From the NCBI GenBank assembly GCA_964422465.1, contig CAYRBD010000019.1:1-40988 (forward strand): a DNA stretch of 40,988 bases. The letters are read 5' to 3'. The stretch comes from FW021-bin31 sp964422465 (GTDB taxonomy: Bacteria; Bacteroidota; Bacteroidia; Chitinophagales; Chitinophagaceae). Positions 27,706 through 34,973 of the stretch are shown piece by piece (within the stretch, counting starts at the first letter, position 1; every line of letters starts with the position of its first letter). The translations under genes were made by a program, and so were the position numbers. The notes under the pieces were generated by a model, which saw only the letters and a program-made list of their open reading frames with translations, was not told where the DNA came from and did not search any database.

Positions 27706-27733
27706 TTATTAGTATTTACAATAATTAAGAGCC

Positions 27734-27770
27734 TTAACAGTATTTAACAGTAAATATAGCTATTTAACGC
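27734..27770 (+). promoter_or_regulatory. Phased TTAAC direct repeats, candidate response-regulator boxes
   Basis: TTAACAG at 27734-27740 and 27744-27750 and TTAACGC at 27764-27770 are spaced 10 and 20 bp apart, one and two helical turns. OmpR/PhoB-type regulators bind such direct repeats. The last box ends 20 bp before CATCTTTG (27791-27798), a near-consensus -7 element of the GLPGLI gene, so it sits where the -33 element should be. Confidence 0.5.
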
Positions 27771-27790
27771 TGCCCGACATAAATCTGTCT

Positions 27791-27798
27791 CATCTTTG
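27791..27798 (+). promoter_or_regulatory. Near-consensus -7 element of the GLPGLI-like gene
   Basis: CATCTTTG differs from TAnnTTTG only at the first base and is 32 bp upstream of the ATG at 27830. There is no TTTG at -33; a TTAAC box occupies that place. Confidence 0.4.
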
Positions 27799-27829
27799 TA
27801 TCCTTCAATTACTTTTAAAAATTAATAAA

Positions 27830-28540
27830 ATGAAAAACAAAATTTTAAGCAGTCTTCTCCTGTGTGCCGTTTTGGTCCCGTTTGCCGGTCATGGACAGCA
27901 AACTAGTTCAGGGGTTATAGATTACACCATCACCATGGAGGGCCGGTCTTTCAATAGAGCCGGAAACGACCAACAAAACAATACCCCTCGAACTTTTAAC
28001 ATGGAACGCCAGTTGACCTTCAACCCAAGTGCAGGAAAATTTGCTGCTTCCGAAACAAAAAATAAAAATAGCCGCAGAGGCAGAGGGAGTTTGGGAGCAG
28101 AGTTTATCAATTTTAAAAACAAAGAATACCTCCGTGCTTTCAAAAAAAGAGGCAACGACACGACCTTCTACATCGCACAGCCTTTCAAAGAAGCAGAAGG
28201 ATTTCAGCTAACCGGTAAAACAAAAAAAATACTTGGTTATAACAGCCAGGAAGCTACCGCCACGCTCCGAAATGGGAAAGTTACACTTTGGTTTACGAAA
28301 GACCTGCCTTTCACTTTTTCTCCCATGAATGGATTAATTCCGCCCGATGGAGGAGTTGTACTGGATATTCAAAACAACAGAATGCATTACCAGGCAACCA
28401 AATTAGAAGCAAAACAAGTAGAAGCGTCCGTTGTAACAATTCCCACTCCTTCCAGCCAGGTCAGCCGTGAGGAGGTTCGAAACGCTTTCCGTGGAAACAG
28501 GGGAAGAGGCCAATGGAATAACCATCGTGGAAACCAGTAA
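27830..28540 (+). CDS. Secreted GLPGLI-family-like protein
   Basis: 236 residues, signal peptide ending near GHGQ (about residue 23). The central section follows the GLPGLI pattern: KKILGYNSQEATATL (~127-141), LWFTKDLPF (~149-157) and MNGLIPPDGGVVLDI (~162-176), the last replacing the usual GLPGLI motif. The family is a Bacteroidota-specific group of periplasmic or secreted proteins of unknown function, often next to a TonB-type barrel as here. The C-terminus is Arg/Gly/Asn-rich (RGNRGRGQWNNHRGNQ), and an internal SRRGRGS repeats the theme. It is divergent from the kinase operon and 104 bp upstream of the barrel gene. Confidence 0.75.
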   Translation: MKNKILSSLLLCAVLVPFAGHGQQTSSGVIDYTITMEGRSFNRAGNDQQNNTPRTFNMERQLTFNPSAGKFAASETKNKNSRRGRGSLGAEFINFKNKEYLRAFKKRGNDTTFYIAQPFKEAEGFQLTGKTKKILGYNSQEATATLRNGKVTLWFTKDLPFTFSPMNGLIPPDGGVVLDIQNNRMHYQATKLEAKQVEASVVTIPTPSSQVSREEVRNAFRGNRGRGQWNNHRGNQ

Positions 28541-28563
28541 ATTTTGATAATGGGAAAATTACC

Positions 28564-28598
28564 GCTAAGTCGCAGGACTAAGAAGGCTGCGACTTAGC
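28564..28598 (+). terminator. Strong 12-bp hairpin between the GLPGLI-like and barrel genes
   Basis: GCTAAGTCGCAG (28564-28575) and CTGCGACTTAGC (28587-28598) form a perfect 12-bp stem with an 11-nt loop. It is followed by only ATTTCTGC, so the U-tract is poor. It may be a partial terminator, an mRNA-stabilising processing site, or a dispersed palindromic repeat. Confidence 0.5.
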
Positions 28599-28644
28599 AT
28601 TTCTGCAAGCCCTAAAACACTTTATCTCTTATTCAATATAAAAA

Positions 28645-31401
28645 ATGAAAACTTTTCTTCTTTGTATTTGCAGCTTTTTTATATTCTTCTCTTCAAATGC
28701 GCAAAAAGTTAAAGGAACGCTGTCCGGAACGGTAACAGATTCTACCAGGCAGCCTTTAGATAAAGCAAGTATCCGTCTTTTACATGCGGCTGACTCAACG
28801 GCAGCCTATTCTGTACTGAGCTCTGAAAAAGGAACCTTTAAAATTAGCGATATTGCCGAAGGAAAGTATCTCCTGGTTATTTCTTATTTAGGATATAAGC
28901 AAATTACCAGGATTATGGCTTTCACAGAAGAAAAGTCCGACTTTGATCTGGGTGTAATCTCCATGAAAACCACTTCTCTTGCTTTAAGCGGGATAACCGT
29001 CGAACAGGCGGCCCCCCCGGTTCAACTAAAGGGAGATACCCTTGAATTTAATGCCGGGTCTTTTAAGACGCATCCCAATGCCGTAGTGGAAGAACTTCTG
29101 AAAAAAATACCCGGTATCCAGGTGGACCCGGATGGTACGATAAAAGCGGAAGGAGAAACTATTAATCAGATCCTTGTAGATGGCAAACCTTTCTTTGGAG
29201 ACGACCCTAAAATCGCAACCAAAAACCTCCCTGCCGACATCATTGATAAGGTACAGGTGTTTGATAAAAAATCAGACCAGGCTACTTTTACAGGCATAGA
29301 TGACGGCAAGGAACAAAAGGCCATTAACCTGAAAATAAAAAAGGATAAAAAGCATGGGCTTTTTGGAAAAGCCAGTGCCGGAGCGGGTACCCAAAACCGC
29401 TTTGCCACAGATTTCAACCTGTTTCGTTTTGATGGAGATCAACAAATTTCCATTATCGGCAGCGGTAACAACACCAATCAACGAAACTTTTCTTTCAGAG
29501 ACATCCGGAGAGGAGGCTCTGGAGGCGGCGGTATGGGCAATGGCAACACCACCAGTTGGATGGGTGGTATCAATTACCGGGACGATTGGGGCGATAAAAT
29601 AAAAGTAACCGGGGATTATTTCTATAATTATAACAACAACAAAACCATCCGGGAACAAAAAACCCAATACATCCTGCCAGACACTTCATATTATAATAAT
29701 CAGAACCAAAATAGCAACAGTAAAACCATTAACCACCGTTTTAACCTGCGAATGGACTACCAGATTGACTCCATGAACTCCATTTTGTTTACCCCATCAA
29801 TCAGTTACAGCACCAATGAAAACAGCAACATCAGTGAATACAATTCCGAAGATGTTAACCAACAGCCTATCAATGCAGGCGGGCAATATTATTCTGCCTC
29901 AACACAAGCGCCCAGCCTGAGTGGCAACCTGCTTTACCGAAAACGCTTTCACAAAAAAGGAAGAACCTTCTCCGTGAATTTAAATGGCGGAATAAACAAC
30001 AACGATGGGCACGGCATCAACTCACAACAAACTACGATCTATAAAGGGAACCTCCCAATCAATGACACCATTGATCAACATTTTGACAGAAGAGATGATC
30101 AACAATCCTGGGGCGTACGGTTGTCCTATACCGAGCCCTTATCTCAATATCGTTTCCTGGAAGTTCATGTTGCTCACAACAACAGTAAAAGTACTTCGAA
30201 AAAAAACACCTATAATCAAAACCCACTGAATGGGAAATATGATTTGATGGACTCCATTTATTCAAATACCTTCAGAAATATATACAACACGAACGAAGCC
30301 GGATTAAACATCCAGACCCGTAAAGAAAACTACAATTATACTCTCGGTTTTAATGTAAAAGAAAATTTGTTAGACAACTATTCCATTTCTGGAGATTCCG
30401 GGCTTGTACAAAAAACCTTTAACTATTATCCGGAAGCCCGCTTTAACTATAACTTTAGTCGTACACAACGGTTGCGCGTTGATTACAGAGGAAGTACAGG
30501 ACAACCCTCCATTACCCAGTTGCAGTCTGTGCCAGATAATACGGAATCTTTACGGAAGATTATCGGTAATCCGGATTTAAAACCTTCCTTTACGCACAAC
30601 CTACGCGTAAGCTACCGGAATTTCAACCGGGAAAATTACCGTATGCTGTTTACTAACCTAAGCTTCAGTACCACTTCTAACGCCATCGTAAATGCAACCG
30701 ATTATGAAGAAGGGGGAAAACAAATCATACATTATGAAAATGCAAACGGGAACTATAATCTTAGGGGATCGGTAGTAGCTGGTTTCCCAATAAAGGAAGG
30801 CACCAATATGATCAACTCTCATACAAACATCAGTTACAACCGCAATCCCGGTTTTATCAACGATGAAAAGAATTTTTCTAAAAGTTTAACCTTATCAGAA
30901 GGATTAAGTTTCAACTACTCCTACAAAGAATTACTTGACTTCCGGGTAGGCGGAGATGTCAGTTACAATAAGGTGAATTATAGTCTGCAGAAATCTCAGA
31001 ATACCAATTATTTCAACTATGGCGGCTCGCTTGATTTTAATATTAATCTGCCGGCACACTTTATGGTACAGACAAATTTCCGTTACTCGGGAAATTCAGG
31101 TTTAAGCCGAGGCTACAATCAGACTATTGCCATGTGGAATGCTTCTGTATCCAAATACTTGTTTAAAGATCAAAAGGGAATGTTAAAGTTAGAGGCTTTC
31201 GACCTGCTCAACCAGCAGGTAAATATCACAAGAAATATTACCGCAGAATATATTCAGGATGTAAGAACGAATGTAATTCCACAATACTTCATGCTCAGCT
31301 TTACCTATTTCCTCAAAAAATTCCCCGGACATGGAGGCCCCGGGAGAGGTCGGCCCGGTGGATTTCCTCCTCCCGGCGGGTGGAGAGGAAGAAGGATGTG
31401 A
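28645..31401 (+). CDS. TonB-dependent-receptor-like outer-membrane beta-barrel protein
   Basis: 918 residues, signal peptide ending at SNAQ (residue 20). A carboxypeptidase-regulatory-like domain (~24-106: LSGTVTDSTRQPLDKASIRLL) is followed by a plug-like region (VVEELLKKIPGIQVDPDGTIKAEG, ~147-170, then ILVDGKPFFGDDPKIATKNLPADIIDKVQV) and a barrel of the OMP_b-brl_3 type. It is not a SusC. The C-terminus ends in a Gly/Pro/Arg-rich tail (HGGPGRGRPGGFPPPGGW, then RGRRM) after the last barrel strand, which is unusual because barrels normally end in an aromatic strand. It is likely controlled with the upstream GLPGLI-like gene by the divergent two-component system. The transported substrate, if any, is unknown. 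Confidence 0.85.
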   Translation: MKTFLLCICSFFIFFSSNAQKVKGTLSGTVTDSTRQPLDKASIRLLHAADSTAAYSVLSSEKGTFKISDIAEGKYLLVISYLGYKQITRIMAFTEEKSDFDLGVISMKTTSLALSGITVEQAAPPVQLKGDTLEFNAGSFKTHPNAVVEELLKKIPGIQVDPDGTIKAEGETINQILVDGKPFFGDDPKIATKNLPADIIDKVQVFDKKSDQATFTGIDDGKEQKAINLKIKKDKKHGLFGKASAGAGTQNRFATDFNLFRFDGDQQISIIGSGNNTNQRNFSFRDIRRGGSGGGGMGNGNTTSWMGGINYRDDWGDKIKVTGDYFYNYNNNKTIREQKTQYILPDTSYYNNQNQNSNSKTINHRFNLRMDYQIDSMNSILFTPSISYSTNENSNISEYNSEDVNQQPINAGGQYYSASTQAPSLSGNLLYRKRFHKKGRTFSVNLNGGINNNDGHGINSQQTTIYKGNLPINDTIDQHFDRRDDQQSWGVRLSYTEPLSQYRFLEVHVAHNNSKSTSKKNTYNQNPLNGKYDLMDSIYSNTFRNIYNTNEAGLNIQTRKENYNYTLGFNVKENLLDNYSISGDSGLVQKTFNYYPEARFNYNFSRTQRLRVDYRGSTGQPSITQLQSVPDNTESLRKIIGNPDLKPSFTHNLRVSYRNFNRENYRMLFTNLSFSTTSNAIVNATDYEEGGKQIIHYENANGNYNLRGSVVAGFPIKEGTNMINSHTNISYNRNPGFINDEKNFSKSLTLSEGLSFNYSYKELLDFRVGGDVSYNKVNYSLQKSQNTNYFNYGGSLDFNINLPAHFMVQTNFRYSGNSGLSRGYNQTIAMWNASVSKYLFKDQKGMLKLEAFDLLNQQVNITRNITAEYIQDVRTNVIPQYFMLSFTYFLKKFPGHGGPGRGRPGGFPPPGGWRGRRM

Positions 31402-31783
31402 AAAAAGCTGAAAGCTCAAAGCCAAAGGCCGAAAGCTGAAAGCTCAAGGCACATTTTGAGCNNNNNNNNNNNNNNNNNNNNNNNNNNNNNNNNNNNNNNN
31501 NNNNNNNNNNNNNNNNNNNNNNNNNNNNNNNNNNNNNNNNNNNNNNNNNNNNNNNNNNNNNGCTGAAAGCTCAAAGCCAAAGGCCGAAAGCTGAAAGCTC
31601 AAGGCACATTTTGAGCACGGCAGGTATGACCTTTTAAATCAAATCTGCGTTCATCTGCACAATCTGCAGGAAACCTATTTCCCTACCGCTAACGTAAACT
31701 GCTCTTTTTCAATAAAAACCTTATTTTCGCAAAAGTTTTTTTCAGCCTACACCAGCTACCTTTTTAACCGGCAAAAAATAAAA
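31402..31783. other. Intergenic region between the barrel gene and the CPBP protease gene, containing a gap
   Basis: 382 bp of which 100 are N. It holds the heptad array (two apparent copies, one real), a short hairpin GCTCAA/TTGAGC at 31597-31616 that may end transcription of the barrel gene, and about 165 bp before the CPBP gene. The only promoter hint there is TATTTTCG near 31721, one mismatch from TAnnTTTG. No ORF is convincing. Confidence 0.6.
31407..31616. repeat. Heptanucleotide array (GCTGAAA type) at an assembly break: 100 N flanked by identical 55-bp ends
   Basis: Starting 5 bp after the barrel gene stop, six units of 7 bp (pattern GCYNAAR) begin at 31407, 31414, 31421, 31428, 31435 and 31442, ending in GCACATTTTGAGC. 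The same 55 bp (31407-31461) recur after exactly 100 Ns at 31562-31616. As at the pectate lyase gap, this is an un-merged contig overlap, so only one array is real. The break suggests related sequence elsewhere in the genome. Confidence 0.8.
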
Positions 31784-32683
31784 ATGGCCTCATTAAACAA
31801 GTATCCTCCCTTTGTACAATTATTGATTTTTTTAGGAATCTACCTCATTTTCACTTTTGCTTTCTATCTGTTTGCCTTAAGGGTATTCCTTCCAAATTGG
31901 TTTGGCCTTCCGGCGGCAGCTTTGGCAGGCGGAGACTATTCGGATCCTCATCTGGTCCATGTAATGAAGTTGTTTCAATTTGCCTACAGCATTTTTTCTT
32001 TTTTGATTCCGGCTTTGATTTTCATGTTTTTATGGCATCCGAAGCCGTTTCGATTTGTAGGACTGGGCAGCAGATTTAATATAGGGTGGGCTTTAGCCGG
32101 CGTAATCATTTTATTTGTATCGCTCCCGGCAGTAGGCTGGCTGTCGGACTTAAATAAGCTCATCCCCTTTGGACCTACCATTCAGGCCATGCAGGAGCGG
32201 GCCATGAAAGCCACAAAGGCGATGCTTAACATGCCCGATGGAAACAGCCTGGGATTTGATCTCCTGCTTATTGCGATCATCCCCGCCATTGCTGAAGAAT
32301 TTTTTTTCAGGGGGGTACTTCAGCGTTTGTTCATCCGGATTACCCGGCGGCCATGGGGAGGAATCCTCATCTCTGCAGTAGTATTCAGCCTGTTTCATGG
32401 GGAGATGTTCGGCTTTTTCCCAAGAGTGGCTTTGGGACTGGTGCTGGGTTTTGTTTATTTCTTTAGCGGCAACCTTTGGTATGCAGTCCTTATTCACTTC
32501 GTAAACAATGGGTTTCAGGTGGTCCTCGTGTTTCTTTTTCAACACCATTATATTACAACCGACGTTACGCAAGAGAGTCCTACCCCCGCCGTGGCAGGGA
32601 TCATTAGCGCCTTACTGGTTATCGGCATGTTTTATGTCTATCAGCAATGGATTCCCAAAAATCCCGAGAGAAAAAGACACTAA
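31784..32683 (+). CDS. CPBP-family intramembrane metalloprotease (Abi/CAAX-type)
   Basis: 299 residues with about seven or eight predicted membrane helices. All three catalytic motifs are present: EEFFFR (Glu171, Glu172, Arg176), FSLFHGE (His205) and HFVNN (His238, Asn242). The family cleaves within or near membranes; characterised members include Rce1-type prenyl-protein proteases and bacterial Abi proteins. In most bacteria the substrate is unknown. The downstream gene (DUF2007) follows in the same direction, and these may form an operon. Confidence 0.92.
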   Translation: MASLNKYPPFVQLLIFLGIYLIFTFAFYLFALRVFLPNWFGLPAAALAGGDYSDPHLVHVMKLFQFAYSIFSFLIPALIFMFLWHPKPFRFVGLGSRFNIGWALAGVIILFVSLPAVGWLSDLNKLIPFGPTIQAMQERAMKATKAMLNMPDGNSLGFDLLLIAIIPAIAEEFFFRGVLQRLFIRITRRPWGGILISAVVFSLFHGEMFGFFPRVALGLVLGFVYFFSGNLWYAVLIHFVNNGFQVVLVFLFQHHYITTDVTQESPTPAVAGIISALLVIGMFYVYQQWIPKNPERKRH

Positions 32684-32757
32684 AGATAAGAATCTATAGG
32701 ACAAATGTTTATAAAACTTGGTAACTTCGTAGCTAATTGATCATTAAAAAACGCCCC

Positions 32758-32985
32758 ATGGAAAAAGATTGGTCTTCTGTATATAAAGCCAGAAACGATT
32801 ATCAGGCTAAAATTTTGAAAGGAATGCTGAAAGAAAATGGTATTGACAGCGTCATCATCAATCAAAAAGATTCTGCTTACCTCAGTTTTGGTAACTCCAT
32901 ATTATATGTACATAATGATAATTACCAAAAAGCCCGCCAGCTCATCCTCCAATCTGAAAACGAACAACCAGACCAGGGAGATTAA
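32758..32985 (+). CDS. Small DUF2007-family protein (putative signal-transducing)
   Basis: 75 residues from the ATG at 32758 (MEKDWSSVYKARN). An in-frame ATG at 32737 would add seven residues (MIIKKRP) and cannot be excluded. The pattern WSSVYKARNDYQAKILKGML, then GIDSVIINQKDS and LYVHNDNYQKARQLI, is the compact beta-alpha-beta fold of DUF2007, whose function is not established. There is no signal peptide. It follows the CPBP gene by 74 bp and precedes the ECF sigma gene by 69 bp. Confidence 0.8.
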   Translation: MEKDWSSVYKARNDYQAKILKGMLKENGIDSVIINQKDSAYLSFGNSILYVHNDNYQKARQLILQSENEQPDQGD

Positions 32986-33054
32986 ATAAATTTCATCTGA
33001 AGATTTAAAATATTGTTGTACCTTGGTGTTGATTTCAATATCTTACAATAGCTT

Positions 33055-33651
33055 ATGATCAACAGCGACCAGGTCAACCTACTTCTGGAAAAAATCAGTT
33101 TGCAGAACGATGAATCTGCATTCAGTAAATTATTTGACCTCTGTTTTCCTGATCTTATGCGTTTTGCTTACACTTTTTTAAAATCTCATAGCCTGTCGGA
33201 GGAAGCGGCTTCTGATGTGCTCTTCAATATTTGGAAAAACCGGGCCAACCTGAAGGAAGTTCGGGATTTCAGACTTTATTTGTACGTCAGTGTTCGAAAC
33301 AAATCTTTCCATTATCTGCGGAAAAAACAGACCTTCAAAACCATTTCCCTTGAAGAATCGGGAGTCTGGATGAAAGCCGACACAGCCAATCCGGAAGAAA
33401 AACTGATTACTTCTGAACTGCATTTTAAAATTAAGCAGGCCATCCAAAAACTGCCTAAAAAATGTGGCCTTATTTACAAACTCATTAAAGAAGACGGCCT
33501 TAAATACAAAGAAGCGGCTGAGCTATTGAATCTCTCTCAAAAAACCATTGAAGCTCAGATGGGGATTGCAATGAAAAAGCTATACAACGTTTTTGATAAT
33601 TATAACCGGGACTCCCCTCTAAAGCCGATTGTCAAAAAGACTTCAAAATAA
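33055..33651 (+). CDS. ECF sigma factor, FecI-like (Bacteroidota SusCD-associated)
   Basis: 198 residues. Region 2 lies at about 20-90 (FSKLFDLCFPDLMRFAYTFL, SEEAASDVLFNIWKNR, LYLYVSVRNKSFHYLRKK). Region 4 lies at about 130-185 (KQAIQKLPKKCGLIYKLIKEDGLKYKEAAELLNLSQKTIEAQM). It is followed after 52 bp by a FecR anti-sigma factor and then by an STN-containing SusC and SusD, the standard trans-envelope arrangement. Substrate contact with SusC releases the sigma factor, which then transcribes susCD. The region 4 signature Q-K-T-I-E-A-Q is typical of this group. Confidence 0.93.
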   Translation: MINSDQVNLLLEKISLQNDESAFSKLFDLCFPDLMRFAYTFLKSHSLSEEAASDVLFNIWKNRANLKEVRDFRLYLYVSVRNKSFHYLRKKQTFKTISLEESGVWMKADTANPEEKLITSELHFKIKQAIQKLPKKCGLIYKLIKEDGLKYKEAAELLNLSQKTIEAQMGIAMKKLYNVFDNYNRDSPLKPIVKKTSK

Positions 33652-33703
33652 TTTTTCTTCTTTTTAAGGGTAAACTTCAAAATCCGGGTCTCCTGATTAA
33701 TCT

Positions 33704-34825
33704 ATGGAAGATCAAAACAGGGTTTGGGAATTACTGGCTAAAAGAGGAGCAGGAGAGTTGTCTCGGGAGGAAGAGGAAACTTTAAACGCCTTACTGGGAG
33801 ACAAAAAAGAAGATCTTAACTTCATGATGAACATCTTGGAAAACTATGCTTCCTCCATTCAAAAGGCGCCCGAAACTCCAGATATCAGGGAAACCACTCA
33901 TCGACATAAAGAAAACCTGATGAAAGTCATTGAAGAAGAAAAAATAAAGGATTCCCGGTCTATTGAAAGAAGAAGGGCATACAGACAAAGGGAAATATGG
34001 ATTTGGGCTGCCGCTATCGGCTTGCTTCTAGTAGGAGGTTGGTCCTTTCTGTATTTTCATAACCGTACTTCCAGTTCAATGAACATAATTGCTACCGAAA
34101 GAGGAAACAAAACAAAAATGATTCTCCCGGACGGAACGCTGGTCTGGTTAAATGCCGAAACGAAGCTATCTTATCCCGGCAACTTTAAGGAAGCTGACAA
34201 AAGAGAAGTTACGCTTTGCGGAGAAGCTTATTTCAAAGTAACTTATGACCCGCATCATCCTTTTATTATCCACACTAAATACCTGGACATCAAAGACCTT
34301 GGTACCATCTTCAACGTGCGGGCTTATCCCGATGAAGAAAAAAGTGAAGCTACACTCATAAAAGGCGCCATCACCGTTTCCTTAAAAGAGGATCCTGCAA
34401 AAAATCTGCTGCTGAAACCTGGGGAAAAGATCACTTACTTTGTATCCAACCGCCGGTTAACTGCCGAAAATACAGTCAGACAAACAGCAACCGATATTCC
34501 GCCTATCAAAACTATTAAAAAACCAAAACACCTGGAAGTAGCACCAATTGAACCTGTTGTCGTCCATCCGGGAGATACCGTGGTAAGCGAAACTGCCTGG
34601 CTGAACAATCAATTGATTTTTAACAACGAAGATTTTTCCGAACTGGTACTTCGCATGTCGCGGCATTATAATGTCAATATTCAGATAAAGGATAAAGCCG
34701 TAAAAGCATATTCCTTTACCGGAATATTTGAAGGAGAAAGCCTTGAACAAGCGCTAAAAGAGCTCCAGATGATCCGTCCTTTCTCTTATGAGATTGAAAA
34801 GGATGAGGTTGTAATTAACAAATAA
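33704..34825 (+). CDS. FecR-family anti-sigma factor
   Basis: 373 residues. The cytoplasmic N-terminus (~1-95) should bind the sigma factor. One membrane helix is at about 98-118 (WIWAAAIGLLLVGGWSFLYF). The periplasmic FecR domain (~125-225) has ATERGNKTKMILPDGTLVWLNAET. A proline/valine-rich linker of about 40 residues (~255-300) leads to the C-terminal DUF4974-like domain (~305-373: NNEDFSELVLRMSRHYNVNI), which contacts the STN domain of SusC. It lies between the ECF sigma gene and susC as expected. Confidence 0.93.
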   Translation: MEDQNRVWELLAKRGAGELSREEEETLNALLGDKKEDLNFMMNILENYASSIQKAPETPDIRETTHRHKENLMKVIEEEKIKDSRSIERRRAYRQREIWIWAAAIGLLLVGGWSFLYFHNRTSSSMNIIATERGNKTKMILPDGTLVWLNAETKLSYPGNFKEADKREVTLCGEAYFKVTYDPHHPFIIHTKYLDIKDLGTIFNVRAYPDEEKSEATLIKGAITVSLKEDPAKNLLLKPGEKITYFVSNRRLTAENTVRQTATDIPPIKTIKKPKHLEVAPIEPVVVHPGDTVVSETAWLNNQLIFNNEDFSELVLRMSRHYNVNIQIKDKAVKAYSFTGIFEGESLEQALKELQMIRPFSYEIEKDEVVINK

Positions 34826-34871
34826 ATAAAAAAAACTGCCGATGAAAGAAACATGACTGAATTGAAAAAAA

Positions 34872-34901
34872 AGCGGGAAAAGGAATATTCCTTCCCCCGC
34901 T
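34872..34901 (+). terminator. Long imperfect hairpin between fecR and the STN susC
   Basis: AGCGGG (34872-34877) pairs with CCCGCT (34896-34901). The enclosed AAGGAATATTCCTT (34880-34893) is itself a perfect 14-bp palindrome. It lies 46 bp after the fecR stop and 72 bp before the susC start. The downstream sequence is not U-rich, so an attenuator or a protein-binding palindrome is as likely as a terminator. Confidence 0.35.
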
Positions 34902-34973
34902 CGTTTACAGAAACTTCCCGGGTTGGACACCAAAAGAAGTTTCCATTTTTTCACCTAAAACTATTGCAAAATT

